DNA from: a virus
DNA length: 36,529 nt
Reading direction: 5' to 3' (one strand)
IMG/VR virus record: IMGVR_UViG_3300021132_000006
Span: 1-36,529 of that record
Below the pieces are notes generated by a model. It did no database searches and was not told the origin of the DNA. It saw only the letters and a list, made by a program, of their open reading frames with translations. A program made the position numbers and the translations under genes. Shown here piece by piece: positions 1 to 6,828 of the stretch. Position 1 is the first letter of the stretch. The number at the start of each line of letters is the position of its first letter.

Positions 1-1
1 T

Positions 2-190
2 AGAGAACATTCTACTATTAGAGCTAAGTCAGTAAAAACTGACGAAATAGAAGAAATGGCAGGTATGGAACATCTAATAGATTATGCTCTATTATCTCAA
101 GAGATAGTAGATTCATGCATTGAAGGTGCTGATATGCCAAAATGCTATATTAAGTCTAAATCTGTAGTAAAGTCAGCTATTAATTGGTAA
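2..190 (+). CDS. Partial hypothetical protein, C-terminal end
   Basis: An open frame enters from the left window edge and stops at TAA 188-190, leaving the last 62 residues. The fragment is charged at first (TDEIEEMAGMEH) and ends in a lysine/serine-rich tail finishing AINW. There is no recognisable domain and the start lies outside the window. The frame is open from the edge and codon choice matches the neighbours, so it is probably the end of a real gene. It is followed by an AT-rich gap holding a promoter-like motif and a long palindrome. Confidence 0.6.
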   Translation, partial: REHSTIRAKSVKTDEIEEMAGMEHLIDYALLSQEIVDSCIEGADMPKCYIKSKSVVKSAINW

Positions 191-216
191 AACTATAGAT
201 TCAAAATTAATTAACA

Positions 217-231
217 TTTATATTATCTAAT
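217..231 (+). promoter_or_regulatory. Promoter-like motif upstream of the 291 gene
   Basis: The bases TTTATATTATCTAAT match 13 of 15 positions of the TATACATTATCTAAT signal found upstream of genes at 1412, 6829 and 22472. Here it lies 59 bases before the start codon, further than the 24-28 bases elsewhere, and its end overlaps the palindrome at 228-261. If it is a promoter, the palindrome would fall in the 5' leader of the transcript. Confidence 0.35.
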
Positions 232-261
232 TGGAATAATCACTAGTGATTATTCCAATTA
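228..261. terminator. 34-base perfect palindrome centred on ACTAGT
   Basis: Each half runs TAATTGGAATAATCACT read inward, and the two halves are exact reverse complements with no spacer. In RNA the central CTAG would form the loop of a roughly 15-pair hairpin. It lies between the partial gene ending at 190 and the gene starting at 291. No clean T-run follows (CCCTTTT at 273-279), so it may be a terminator for the upstream gene, a leader hairpin, or a protein-binding site. It belongs to the palindrome family found through the window. Confidence 0.55.
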
Positions 262-290
262 ACTTATTCAAACCCTTTTGGAGATTTACA

Positions 291-953
291 ATGAAATATC
301 GTTCTGAATTTAAAGTAAGTGGCCTTACCCGGCCTTTAGTGTTGGCTGCAATTGCAAAGATGGTTGCAGCCGATAATCAGTATCCTTTAGAGAATCCTCA
401 GTTTGGAACTGGGCTGTTAAAAACGGTACCCATCAAGATGAAGGGCAAATTAGTTGGCCATCAACTAGAAGTAATCAATCCTAAAAACTTGGAGATTGAA
501 ACTCAGGTTGAGAAATTTGAGCCTACATGGGATTGGGTTAAATCCCTTAAAGGTCGAGAAATCGGCTGGTGGTCAGAAAATGGAGATAAAGAACTGATTC
601 AGGAGTTTCCCGATGGAAAAAGTTTCTATTATGTTCGTGAAGGAAATCGTGACACCATTCCAGATTGGTTTGCAGCTCTGGCAGATATTAGACCAATGAA
701 GGTGCTAGAGTATCATGATGCACGTAAGCGTGATGCTACACCTTGGCAGAAAAATCTTTTTCCTCTATTTAAAGACCATCCTGAATGGAAGCAAGAAGCA
801 TTGCAATGGTTGGGCCAAGTTGGCATTTATGGTCAGTCGTTAAACGATGTGAAGGAGGCTTGGTCTGTAAAGCGTCTTAATGATGCAATTACTGCCATGG
901 AGGCCATTGATCCAGCCATGGCCAAGAAATTCCAATCAGTATTAAAGGGCTAA
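291..953 (+). CDS. Hypothetical protein, probably abundant (220 aa)
   Basis: The ATG at 291 is preferred over an upstream in-frame GTG at 246 because GGAG at 280-283 is well spaced before it and the GTG lies inside the palindrome. The protein is soluble and rich in tryptophan (for example WDWVKSLKGREIGWW near residues 80-95), with no signal peptide or membrane segment. No family was recognised. Arginine is often encoded by CGT rather than AGA, a bias shared with the capsid gene and unlike most neighbours, which suggests high expression. It ends 6 bases before the next hairpin, so it appears to be transcribed as a single gene. Confidence 0.85.
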   Translation: MKYRSEFKVSGLTRPLVLAAIAKMVAADNQYPLENPQFGTGLLKTVPIKMKGKLVGHQLEVINPKNLEIETQVEKFEPTWDWVKSLKGREIGWWSENGDKELIQEFPDGKSFYYVREGNRDTIPDWFAALADIRPMKVLEYHDARKRDATPWQKNLFPLFKDHPEWKQEALQWLGQVGIYGQSLNDVKEAWSVKRLNDAITAMEAIDPAMAKKFQSVLKG

Positions 954-959
954 TACAGT

Positions 960-1005
960 AGATAGAGTAGGGCATATGCCCCACTCTATCTGAATTATGT
1001 TTTTT
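960..1005 (+). terminator. Hairpin terminator centred on CATATG with displaced T-run
   Basis: The repeat at 960-991 has arms AGATAGAGTAGGGCAT and ATGCCCCACTCTATCT, complementary apart from one position that gives a G-U type pair or mismatch. It is followed by GA, then ATTATG at 994-999, then a T-run starting at 1000. The AGGAGA ribosome site of the next gene starts only a few bases after the T-run, so either the next gene has its own promoter in this short space or read-through occurs. Confidence 0.7.
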
Positions 1006-1023
1006 ATTTAGGAGAAAAAAAAA

Positions 1024-1293
1024 ATGAGTACAAAAAGAGATTATAAGGTCGGCGATCTGGTAGTGTTAACAGCAGATGCTATGACTACATTTATGGTCGG
1101 CGAAATCAAAGACTGTTTAAAAACAGTGAATTCCAAAAAAGAAATAACATCAGTTCATTATGAGGTGGAGGTAAAAGCCATGAGTGGCAATGGCGTAAAA
1201 ACTGTAAGGTCAACGTCAGCTACTATGATGTTGGCATCCACATTTATGGCAAGGATGAAGAACCCTTTACCCAAAGAGGACGATTATCTGTAA
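1024..1293 (+). CDS. Small hypothetical protein (89 aa)
   Basis: ATG at 1024 follows a good AGGAGA site at 1010-1015 and a run of ten A. The protein begins DYKVGDLVVLTADAMTTFMVGEI, a spacing of valine, glycine and acidic residues that resembles the first strands of SH3-like small beta-barrels; this is only a pattern reading. It is lysine- and methionine-rich with no membrane segment. It is flanked on both sides by hairpins, so it seems to form its own unit. Function is unknown. Confidence 0.75.
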   Translation: MSTKRDYKVGDLVVLTADAMTTFMVGEIKDCLKTVNSKKEITSVHYEVEVKAMSGNGVKTVRSTSATMMLASTFMARMKNPLPKEDDYL

Positions 1294-1299
1294 ATGTAT

Positions 1300-1350
1300 T
1301 TGTAGACTAGCTTAGGCTAGTCTACAATAAACATGCTAATATTTTTTTTT
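1300..1350 (+). terminator. Hairpin terminator with T9 run
   Basis: Arms of 12 bases (TTGTAGACTAGC and GCTAGTCTACAA) at 1300-1327 enclose TTAG. After 14 further AT-rich bases comes a run of nine T at 1342-1350. It directly follows the stop of the gene ending at 1293. The long space between stem and T-run is unlike a textbook intrinsic terminator but recurs in this window. Confidence 0.7.
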
Positions 1351-1367
1351 CTCAAAATTATATTAAG

Positions 1368-1384
1368 TATACATTATCTAAATG
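1368..1384 (+). promoter_or_regulatory. Phage promoter-like motif
   Basis: TATACATTATCTAAATG lies between a terminator and the next gene, 27 bases before the start at 1412. The first 14 bases are identical to the signals at 6786 and 22431, which also sit 24-28 bases before a start codon. It has no sigma-70 style -35 box at standard spacing, so recognition by a phage-encoded or phage-modified polymerase is inferred. Confidence 0.55.
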
Positions 1385-1411
1385 ATATCAATATCATTTA
1401 TAGGAGAAACA

Positions 1412-1702
1412 ATGAATGCTGAAGAAAAGAATTTAGCGACATTAATGGTAGCTAGAATAGCTAAAATTAATGATTCTAAAATAATACTGGTTTTAAGGAA
1501 TGTGTTAGATCCTAATGTTCTTACTAGAGAAGAACTAGATTCTGATTACAGGACTTTAAATGAGCAAGTTAAATACTTAAAGTCTTTAAGAAAAAGAATC
1601 GTAGAAGCTAACTATGATACTAAACCATCCATGCTTGAAAGAATTGACATATGCTTAGACCGTGTTGGTTTAGGCATTACTAACTACAGGAGATTAAAAT
1701 GA
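1412..1702 (+). CDS. Small hypothetical protein (96 aa)
   Basis: The start is ATG 1412, seven bases after TAGGAG at 1401-1406; the upstream in-frame ATG at 1382 lies within the promoter motif and lacks a ribosome site. The product is helical and charged (EELDSDYRTLNEQVKYLKSL near the middle), with no recognisable domain. Its TGA overlaps the next gene's ATG in an ATGA junction, so the two are translationally coupled and form a two-gene unit. Confidence 0.75.
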   Translation: MNAEEKNLATLMVARIAKINDSKIILVLRNVLDPNVLTREELDSDYRTLNEQVKYLKSLRKRIVEANYDTKPSMLERIDICLDRVGLGITNYRRLK

Positions 1703-2013
1703 GTGAATTAGAAGTACTTGTTCCTAAAGACATTGGAACGATTAGTTTTGAAAATTGGTTTGAAGCTTATAAGCCAGTTAAAAATCCTAATAATGAAGCC
1801 AGTGATGGTAGGGAGTATCTTTATGATACAGATCCAAACGACATGTTGTATGTAGCTGCAGCCTTTCATGCAGACCAATATACCGTTTGGACCATGATTG
1901 AGGAAGAAGATAATTTTTATATTATCTCAGACCTTCATTACGTGAATCGGCTTGGTTACTTTATTACCGAAATTCCTTTTATGGGAAATGAGCAGTTGAC
2001 AGTGTGTGCCTAA
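1699..2013 (+). CDS. Small hypothetical protein (104 aa)
   Basis: It starts at the ATGA junction with the upstream gene, with AGGAG just before it inside that gene. The protein is acidic and ends with VNRLGYFITEIPF, preceded by VWTMIEEEDNFYIISDLHY. I recall this VWT...VNRLGY-IT pattern from small uncharacterised phage and plasmid proteins, but have no function to offer. The next possible small frame begins at 2006, inside its last codons. Confidence 0.75.
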   Translation: MSELEVLVPKDIGTISFENWFEAYKPVKNPNNEASDGREYLYDTDPNDMLYVAAAFHADQYTVWTMIEEEDNFYIISDLHYVNRLGYFITEIPFMGNEQLTVCA

Positions 2014-2131
2014 AGAATTTCTAGATGAATTCTTTGATAAAGCTATTAAGCTTTCAGAAGAGGAGTAGGTGGGCATCAGTAAAGTTTTATTAGAATCTTT
2101 TAAAGAAGATTTAACTAACTATAAAAAGTAA
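2006..2131 (+). pseudogene. Possible 41-codon small gene interrupted by one TAG
   Basis: A GTG at 2006 opens a frame overlapping the previous gene's end. It runs 20 codons to TAG at 2066-2068 and continues in the same frame for 20 more codons (starting with GTG 2069) to TAA at 2129-2131. Both parts read as a charged helical peptide (FDKAIKLSEEE, then VGISKVLLESFKEDL), as though one gene. The options are a broken gene, two tiny genes, amber read-through, or chance. There is only a weak ribosome site before 2006. AGGAG at 2061-2065 is too close to 2069 for ideal initiation. Confidence 0.3.
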
Positions 2132-2135
2132 CATA

Positions 2136-2190
2136 GAGTAGAGATAGAGCCTAGGCTCTATCTCTACTCATTATCTAATTATTTTTTTTT
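2136..2190 (+). terminator. 34-base perfect palindrome centred on CCTAGG, then T9
   Basis: The perfect palindrome at 2136-2169 has half-site GAGTAGAGATAGAGCCT. It is followed by ATTATCTAATTA and nine T at 2182-2190, directly abutting the stop of the minus-strand helicase gene. It lies between converging transcription units and would stop the plus-strand unit. The spacer also contains CATTATCTAAT, the core of the promoter-like motif, with no plus-strand gene after it. Confidence 0.75.
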
Positions 2191-3717
2191 CTAGTCCCAG
2201 CTCTCTACCACATCATCCATACTAATACTTCGTGGCAATTCATACAACACTCTACTATTTTCCTCTAATACATCAGGTACTATACCACCTACTTGTTCAA
2301 ATTTATATATAAAATGATTATACTTTAAAGGTACTTTACTGCCGCCAATTCTATGTTTACCCTTACTAAACATCAAATACTTATTACCATCTTGATGTTC
2401 ATGAATGTGCATTACAAATTCTAAGTCTAGTTTAGTATGCAGCGCCTTACAATGCATATACCAGCCACCTGTGCACACTTTTCTAGTAAAGGTAGTAGTA
2501 TTCTCTCTGGATAATTGCTGCGCCTCTGTGCTTAACTGATGGCCTGTAAAGAAGGTTATTCCTCTTGGATAACAAAAGTTCCTTGTCATCTCAAAAGTCT
2601 TTTGTATTTTCATTTCGTCTTTATCTCCAGCTGTATTTTTTGCAATCTGAGATAAGTAATCACAAATAACTGCATGGATTTCATAACCTTCATCTATGTA
2701 TCTATTAAGTATATCAAATAAATCATAGATGCAAAAATTACTCGGCTCATAATGCTCCATTAAAACAGTATAGCCATTTTGTTCTAAATACTCTTTTAAT
2801 TCCTTTTTAGCATCCCCATAATTAATATCTTTTATATTACAAGGTTTATTATACTTCACTTCATAGAACTTTTCATAGAGCAAAATAATGTTTTGATCTA
2901 TGGTTTGCTCAAAGGAGATATTTAAAATTAATGGCTTTTTGGTACTATCCCACATCCAAGGTTGATTAAATACAGGTAAATTAAGAAATAGATCATTTAA
3001 TATACCTGATTTATAATTGTGAGTTAATGCACCAAAGTTTACTAATGCACCTCTACTAGGACCACCACCTGCTGCCGCATTTAATCCTCTTAATCCTGTA
3101 TTCCATAATCCTTCTGCACTATTTAATTCCACACCTTTAGTTAAAGCTTCTTCAATACTTTCTTCATCGGTAAAATTAACTCTACCCACAAAGCCTGTAA
3201 TCTCTTCACTGCTTTTATTAAATTGTATTTCTTGTAATTCCATCATGATAGTGTTAACTAAAGGAGAGAGTTCAAAAAACTCACCACTAAAATTAACTTT
3301 AGCATTCATCTTAGTTACGACTTGTCTTAGTTTATTCTTTTTCTTCTCATATCTTAATTCTTGCATAATTGAAGTCACACGTTTTCTAGCATCAATGCTA
3401 GTAACATTTTCTTCTAATGCATTTTTAGCAATTAAGATATATTCGTTATTGCCTTGTAAGTTAATAGATAGAGTGGTTATTAAATCTTGTCTATCATAAT
3501 GACCTTCTTTATTAGCCAGCATTCGCTCTAATGTATATCTTAAAGCTTCTATTACTAATTCTTCACCACCTAGGCCACTGCTGGCTCTAGTATCTATTTT
3601 TATCTCAGATACCATACTCTGTATTTCTTCAAATAACTGAGGATTATTATCTTCAGCTAAATCATTATAATACAGTGCAGTAATCATTTTAGTTAATTGT
3701 AATATACAGTTTTCCAT
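2191..3717 (-). CDS. DnaB-like replicative helicase (508 aa)
   Basis: The C-terminal half looks like a RecA-fold DnaB-family helicase core. Around residues 229-238 is a degenerate Walker A, GALTHNYKSG, with K236 and S237 but a tyrosine where the usual glycine precedes the lysine. ILNISFEQ (E270) resembles the DnaB segment with the catalytic glutamate, HAVICDYLSQI (D353) is Walker B, GHQLS (residues 392-396) fits the H4-like sensor, and SKGKHRIGG near 451-459 matches the region of the arginine finger. The N-terminal 200 residues are helical and could serve as the DnaB-type N-terminal region. It would unwind DNA at the phage replication fork. It starts at ATG 3717, alone on the minus strand, convergent with the small genes. 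No primase domain is seen. Confidence 0.75.
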   Translation of the reverse strand: MENCILQLTKMITALYYNDLAEDNNPQLFEEIQSMVSEIKIDTRASSGLGGEELVIEALRYTLERMLANKEGHYDRQDLITTLSINLQGNNEYILIAKNALEENVTSIDARKRVTSIMQELRYEKKKNKLRQVVTKMNAKVNFSGEFFELSPLVNTIMMELQEIQFNKSSEEITGFVGRVNFTDEESIEEALTKGVELNSAEGLWNTGLRGLNAAAGGGPSRGALVNFGALTHNYKSGILNDLFLNLPVFNQPWMWDSTKKPLILNISFEQTIDQNIILLYEKFYEVKYNKPCNIKDINYGDAKKELKEYLEQNGYTVLMEHYEPSNFCIYDLFDILNRYIDEGYEIHAVICDYLSQIAKNTAGDKDEMKIQKTFEMTRNFCYPRGITFFTGHQLSTEAQQLSRENTTTFTRKVCTGGWYMHCKALHTKLDLEFVMHIHEHQDGNKYLMFSKGKHRIGGSKVPLKYNHFIYKFEQVGGIVPDVLEENSRVLYELPRSISMDDVVESWD

Positions 3718-3804
3718 AGTTTAATATTACCGGTAGTGAATGTTAGATAGTTTGAGTGTAATTATTATGACTAGTAACTACAACCTCTTACAGGAGATAT
3801 ATAA

Positions 3805-4245
3805 TTGAATTCAGTTATCTTTTTAAATTTACAACAAAAAAAGATACTCGATGAAGCTGGTATTGGCATAAGAACATTAACGATTGAAAAATTGTATGAG
3901 ATACTATCAGCAGCTGATTATAGATCTGTTGTTGCTATGACCGATTACCTACAAGAAAAGGGTAAGCTTTTATATGAATGTGGTTTTAAAAAAGTAGTCG
4001 ATGTTATTGATAATACTTATTTAAAACCATTACATGCTGTTGTAGATAGAAACACTTTATTAAATGCAGTGTGTCCAAACAAAAATACTATTATCATGTG
4101 GGAAGAATATAATGAATCCTATAATACTGATAATATGTTCAGACAGAGTATGTTGAATATACTCAACGCTATGTCGGCAGTACTGCTATTTGAAGACTTA
4201 AAACAAACTAAACAGTTCGAAATCTGTTATCTCAATTATTTATAA
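3805..4245 (+). CDS. Hypothetical protein upstream of the capsid gene (146 aa)
   Basis: The start is TTG 3805: CAGGAGAT at 3791-3798 is ideally spaced and there is no ATG in frame until well inside the protein. The product is helical with several isoleucine/leucine-rich stretches but no clear signal peptide or membrane segment. It ends 12 bases before the capsid ATG and should share a transcript with it, which suggests a head-related role, though no family was recognised. An ATTATG lies 36 bases before the start, a possible phiKZ-type late promoter element. Confidence 0.75.
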   Translation: MNSVIFLNLQQKKILDEAGIGIRTLTIEKLYEILSAADYRSVVAMTDYLQEKGKLLYECGFKKVVDVIDNTYLKPLHAVVDRNTLLNAVCPNKNTIIMWEEYNESYNTDNMFRQSMLNILNAMSAVLLFEDLKQTKQFEICYLNYL

Positions 4246-4257
4246 AAGGAAAAACAC

Positions 4258-6603
4258 ATGATCAGAAGAATACAGGCTAATGGTGGTTCTCCAGAGAGAG
4301 AATTACACACTGCTGCAGTAAATGAAGTAGCAGCAGTTATTGCACAGGGTGGAAGTAACTACGTTAATGCTGAGACCGCTAATCAGTTTATCGGACTAGA
4401 AACTTTAAATGACTCTGAATACGGCATGGCAATGTCTAAAAAAGACATGCTGGTTAATGAATTAAAAGGTTGTGATTCATTATGCAAACTGTTAGGTGGC
4501 GCTAAATACAAAGATATGAATCCTATGCGTTTAAATGCAGCATTGGAATCAGCAGCTTACTCTATTCTTTATTCTAAAGAAGCAGCTAGGGCTTACACTG
4601 AAGCTAATCGTTCTATCGTTCCATTGGAAGGTGGTAAAGGTGTTACTGTATCGCCTGCAGACGGTGATCAAACCGGTATTGGTTTAGAATCATTTGATCC
4701 TATTTCAGTGCAAAAATACCTGCCAGCAACTGCTATTGCAAATGCTCAAGCAGCAATCTCTGGTAGTTTTGAAGAAGTTTGGTTTCCACAACAAATTGTA
4801 CCAGCCGGTCAAAACGGTGTGGATGTACAAATTACTATTCCTAAAATCTTTAGTACTACAGCGCACAACTTGTCAAGTCCTTCTGCTTACAGATTGACTA
4901 AAACTAGTTTGATCCAAGCATTGTTAGATCCATCTATTTTGGAATCTGAAGCGACTTCTATTGTTCCTAACTCTGATGTTTCTACTAACTTAACTGCTTT
5001 AGTACCTGCTACTAAAGTTCCAGTTATGTCAAGAAACATTAATGGCAACTCTATTAATACTTTACCAATTTTGTTTGGTACTTCAGCCGACGTATTAGTT
5101 CTTTCATATGCCTCTTCTTTATTTGCAGCAGGCGTATTGGATGAAACTGACTCTCTGGATAACATTATCAATATCGGTACTGTTTATACTCAGTTAACAT
5201 TTAATAATGGTACTAGAACAACCAATGCTATTATTGCAACTGATATTTCTGGTCAATTGGGCGCTGTATTATCACAAGTGAACCAAGGCTTAGGTCAAGA
5301 GTATCAAACTACCATGGTAGCCGCTCTTAGCTTTGACCAAAACTTAAGCACTTATGCATTGACTCCAGTTGCTTCAGGCGCGCTTACTGTTAGTCCAACT
5401 AACATGGTCACTGATATTTTAGCAGCATTAAATATTTCTGGTTCTAGCAATTTCCAAATTGTATTGAATGTTAACTTATCAGCTCGTGCTAACATTGAAC
5501 GTGGTAATGTTCGTGTCGATGCGGCAGGTGCAAGTATTGCGCAAATCTTTGATCCAACCGGTACTTTGGTTTATGACGTTAATGTTCCAGCTCTATCTGC
5601 ATCTAACCCATTATTAGCTGCAACAGGCAGTGCATTTACTGTAACGCCATTAGGCTATCAACCCCTCGCTCGTCGTACTAACAGCAACTTACGTCAAAAT
5701 GGTACTATCATTGATTCTAACACAATGATCATGTATCGTTTCCCTGTAAACTTGCAAGCACCTATTATTTCTCAAGCTCCAATTGGCGCACCTAACAATG
5801 TTACACTGGAAGGTTTAGGCTATGGTGCTAAGATCAGAAACAATGGTCGTGCTGTTCAAGCATTGGCAAATGCTGAAATTGTATTATCACAAATTAATGG
5901 TACTACACTTTCTACAATGAACTACAATTCACCTTTCATGGGTGCAGAGTTTGTAACACCTACTTACATCTATAACCAATTAGATGTTGCACAGGCAGTT
6001 ACTACAATGAACTCTAAAGATGCGTTGGATAACTTAAGAGGTCAATTGATTGCAACGGTTACTAACATGGTAAACCAAATGTTGACTCAATCTCATTACT
6101 TAGCTGCTCTGGAAATGACACTAGGTGACATTGATGCATTTGATATCATTTTAGCAACTGATCCTAAACTGGCTCCACATTTCATGGAATCAGGCGATAC
6201 TCGTACATTCGGTGATGGTCGTCGTTATTTCATTACTAAATCAAATAACAATTTCTTTCATGATGCTACTAACTCATTGTCTAAACTCTACATCTCTTTC
6301 CGTAGAGCTGGTGGTGGTGAAGAAATCCATCCATTAGATTTTGGTAGAATGTTAATTACTCCACCTATTACCTATGATGTGGCTATTAACAGAAATGGTC
6401 GTACAGTACAAGAAATCCATACTGTTCCACGTTGTAATTCTTATGTTACTCTGCCTATCTTAGGTCGTTTGGACGTATTGAACTTGAATACTCTGTACCC
6501 AACATTAGTTACTAATGCTGGTTTAACAGCTACCAACAATGTACCTTCTTACAACTCACAAGCTCCAGTAAACAATCCAACTAATGGTATCATGCATTAC
6601 TAA
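4258..6603 (+). CDS. Probable major capsid protein (781 aa)
   Basis: Assigned as the main shell protein from several lines: length near the approximately 747 residues I recall for phiKZ gp120; location upstream of the portal; and strong codon bias (CGT for arginine, GGT, AAC, ACT) unlike most of the window, as expected of the most abundant protein. The N-terminal 110 residues are helical, then the composition switches to beta-rich, asparagine/threonine-rich sequence. Sites of the S-x-E or A-x-E type favoured by phiKZ-like head proteases occur near the switch, such as SKE at 106-108, so removal of an N-terminal segment is plausible but inferred. ATG 4258 follows AAAAGGA. A palindromic terminator follows the gene. 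No sequence motif proves the HK97 fold by eye. Confidence 0.72.
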   Translation: MIRRIQANGGSPERELHTAAVNEVAAVIAQGGSNYVNAETANQFIGLETLNDSEYGMAMSKKDMLVNELKGCDSLCKLLGGAKYKDMNPMRLNAALESAAYSILYSKEAARAYTEANRSIVPLEGGKGVTVSPADGDQTGIGLESFDPISVQKYLPATAIANAQAAISGSFEEVWFPQQIVPAGQNGVDVQITIPKIFSTTAHNLSSPSAYRLTKTSLIQALLDPSILESEATSIVPNSDVSTNLTALVPATKVPVMSRNINGNSINTLPILFGTSADVLVLSYASSLFAAGVLDETDSLDNIINIGTVYTQLTFNNGTRTTNAIIATDISGQLGAVLSQVNQGLGQEYQTTMVAALSFDQNLSTYALTPVASGALTVSPTNMVTDILAALNISGSSNFQIVLNVNLSARANIERGNVRVDAAGASIAQIFDPTGTLVYDVNVPALSASNPLLAATGSAFTVTPLGYQPLARRTNSNLRQNGTIIDSNTMIMYRFPVNLQAPIISQAPIGAPNNVTLEGLGYGAKIRNNGRAVQALANAEIVLSQINGTTLSTMNYNSPFMGAEFVTPTYIYNQLDVAQAVTTMNSKDALDNLRGQLIATVTNMVNQMLTQSHYLAALEMTLGDIDAFDIILATDPKLAPHFMESGDTRTFGDGRRYFITKSNNNFFHDATNSLSKLYISFRRAGGGEEIHPLDFGRMLITPPITYDVAINRNGRTVQEIHTVPRCNSYVTLPILGRLDVLNLNTLYPTLVTNAGLTATNNVPSYNSQAPVNNPTNGIMHY

Positions 6604-6643
6604 GATTGTTTAGTAAAATAATTAAATAAAAGTAAAAACATGT

Positions 6644-6680
6644 TAGATACACAGAGCCTAGGCTCTGTGTATCTATTTTT
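6644..6680 (+). terminator. 32-base perfect palindrome centred on CCTAGG, then T5
   Basis: The perfect palindrome at 6644-6675 has half-site TAGATACACAGAGCCT and is immediately followed by TTTTT. It closes the 146-residue protein/capsid unit. Unlike most of its relatives, the T-run directly abuts the stem here, so this is the most conventional terminator of the set. Confidence 0.75.
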
Positions 6681-6785
6681 ACAGTCTATATTTCATTAGT
6701 GTCGCACAAGGATTTAGTTAAAGCAAACAACTTGGGTATCCTACTATAGCTATGTCTTCTTTTTTATTCTTAAAAAAATTAAATA
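6681..6785. other. Non-coding gap between capsid terminator and next promoter
   Basis: About 105 bases with no open frame of useful length. It contains a more GC-balanced patch (GTCGCACAAGG near 6701 and CTTGGGTATCC near 6731), then a T-rich stretch TCTTCTTTTTTATTC. A short untranslated RNA is possible but there is no clear fold. Nothing else is recognised. Confidence 0.3.
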
Positions 6786-6802
6786 TATACATTATCTAAT
6801 TA
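6786..6802 (+). promoter_or_regulatory. Phage promoter-like motif
   Basis: TATACATTATCTAATTA lies 26 bases before ATG 6829, after a terminator and a non-coding gap, exactly where a promoter for the following three-gene operon is needed. It matches the signals at 1368 and 22431 over at least 14 consecutive bases. Confidence 0.6.
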
Positions 6803-6828
6803 CATATGCCACTTTAAAGGAATATAAA

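Noticed and set aside
228-261. Palindrome as a CRISPR-like or insertion-element terminal repeat
   Set aside because: The palindromes differ in sequence, occur singly at gene borders and are not paired around any mobile gene.
3245-3499. Plus-strand open frame inside the helicase gene
   Set aside because: It is opposite the helicase, whose conserved motifs support the minus strand; the product has only shadow-type hydrophobic composition.
6681-6785. tRNA or structured small RNA in the gap after the capsid gene
   Set aside because: No cloverleaf, T-loop or stable long fold could be found by eye.
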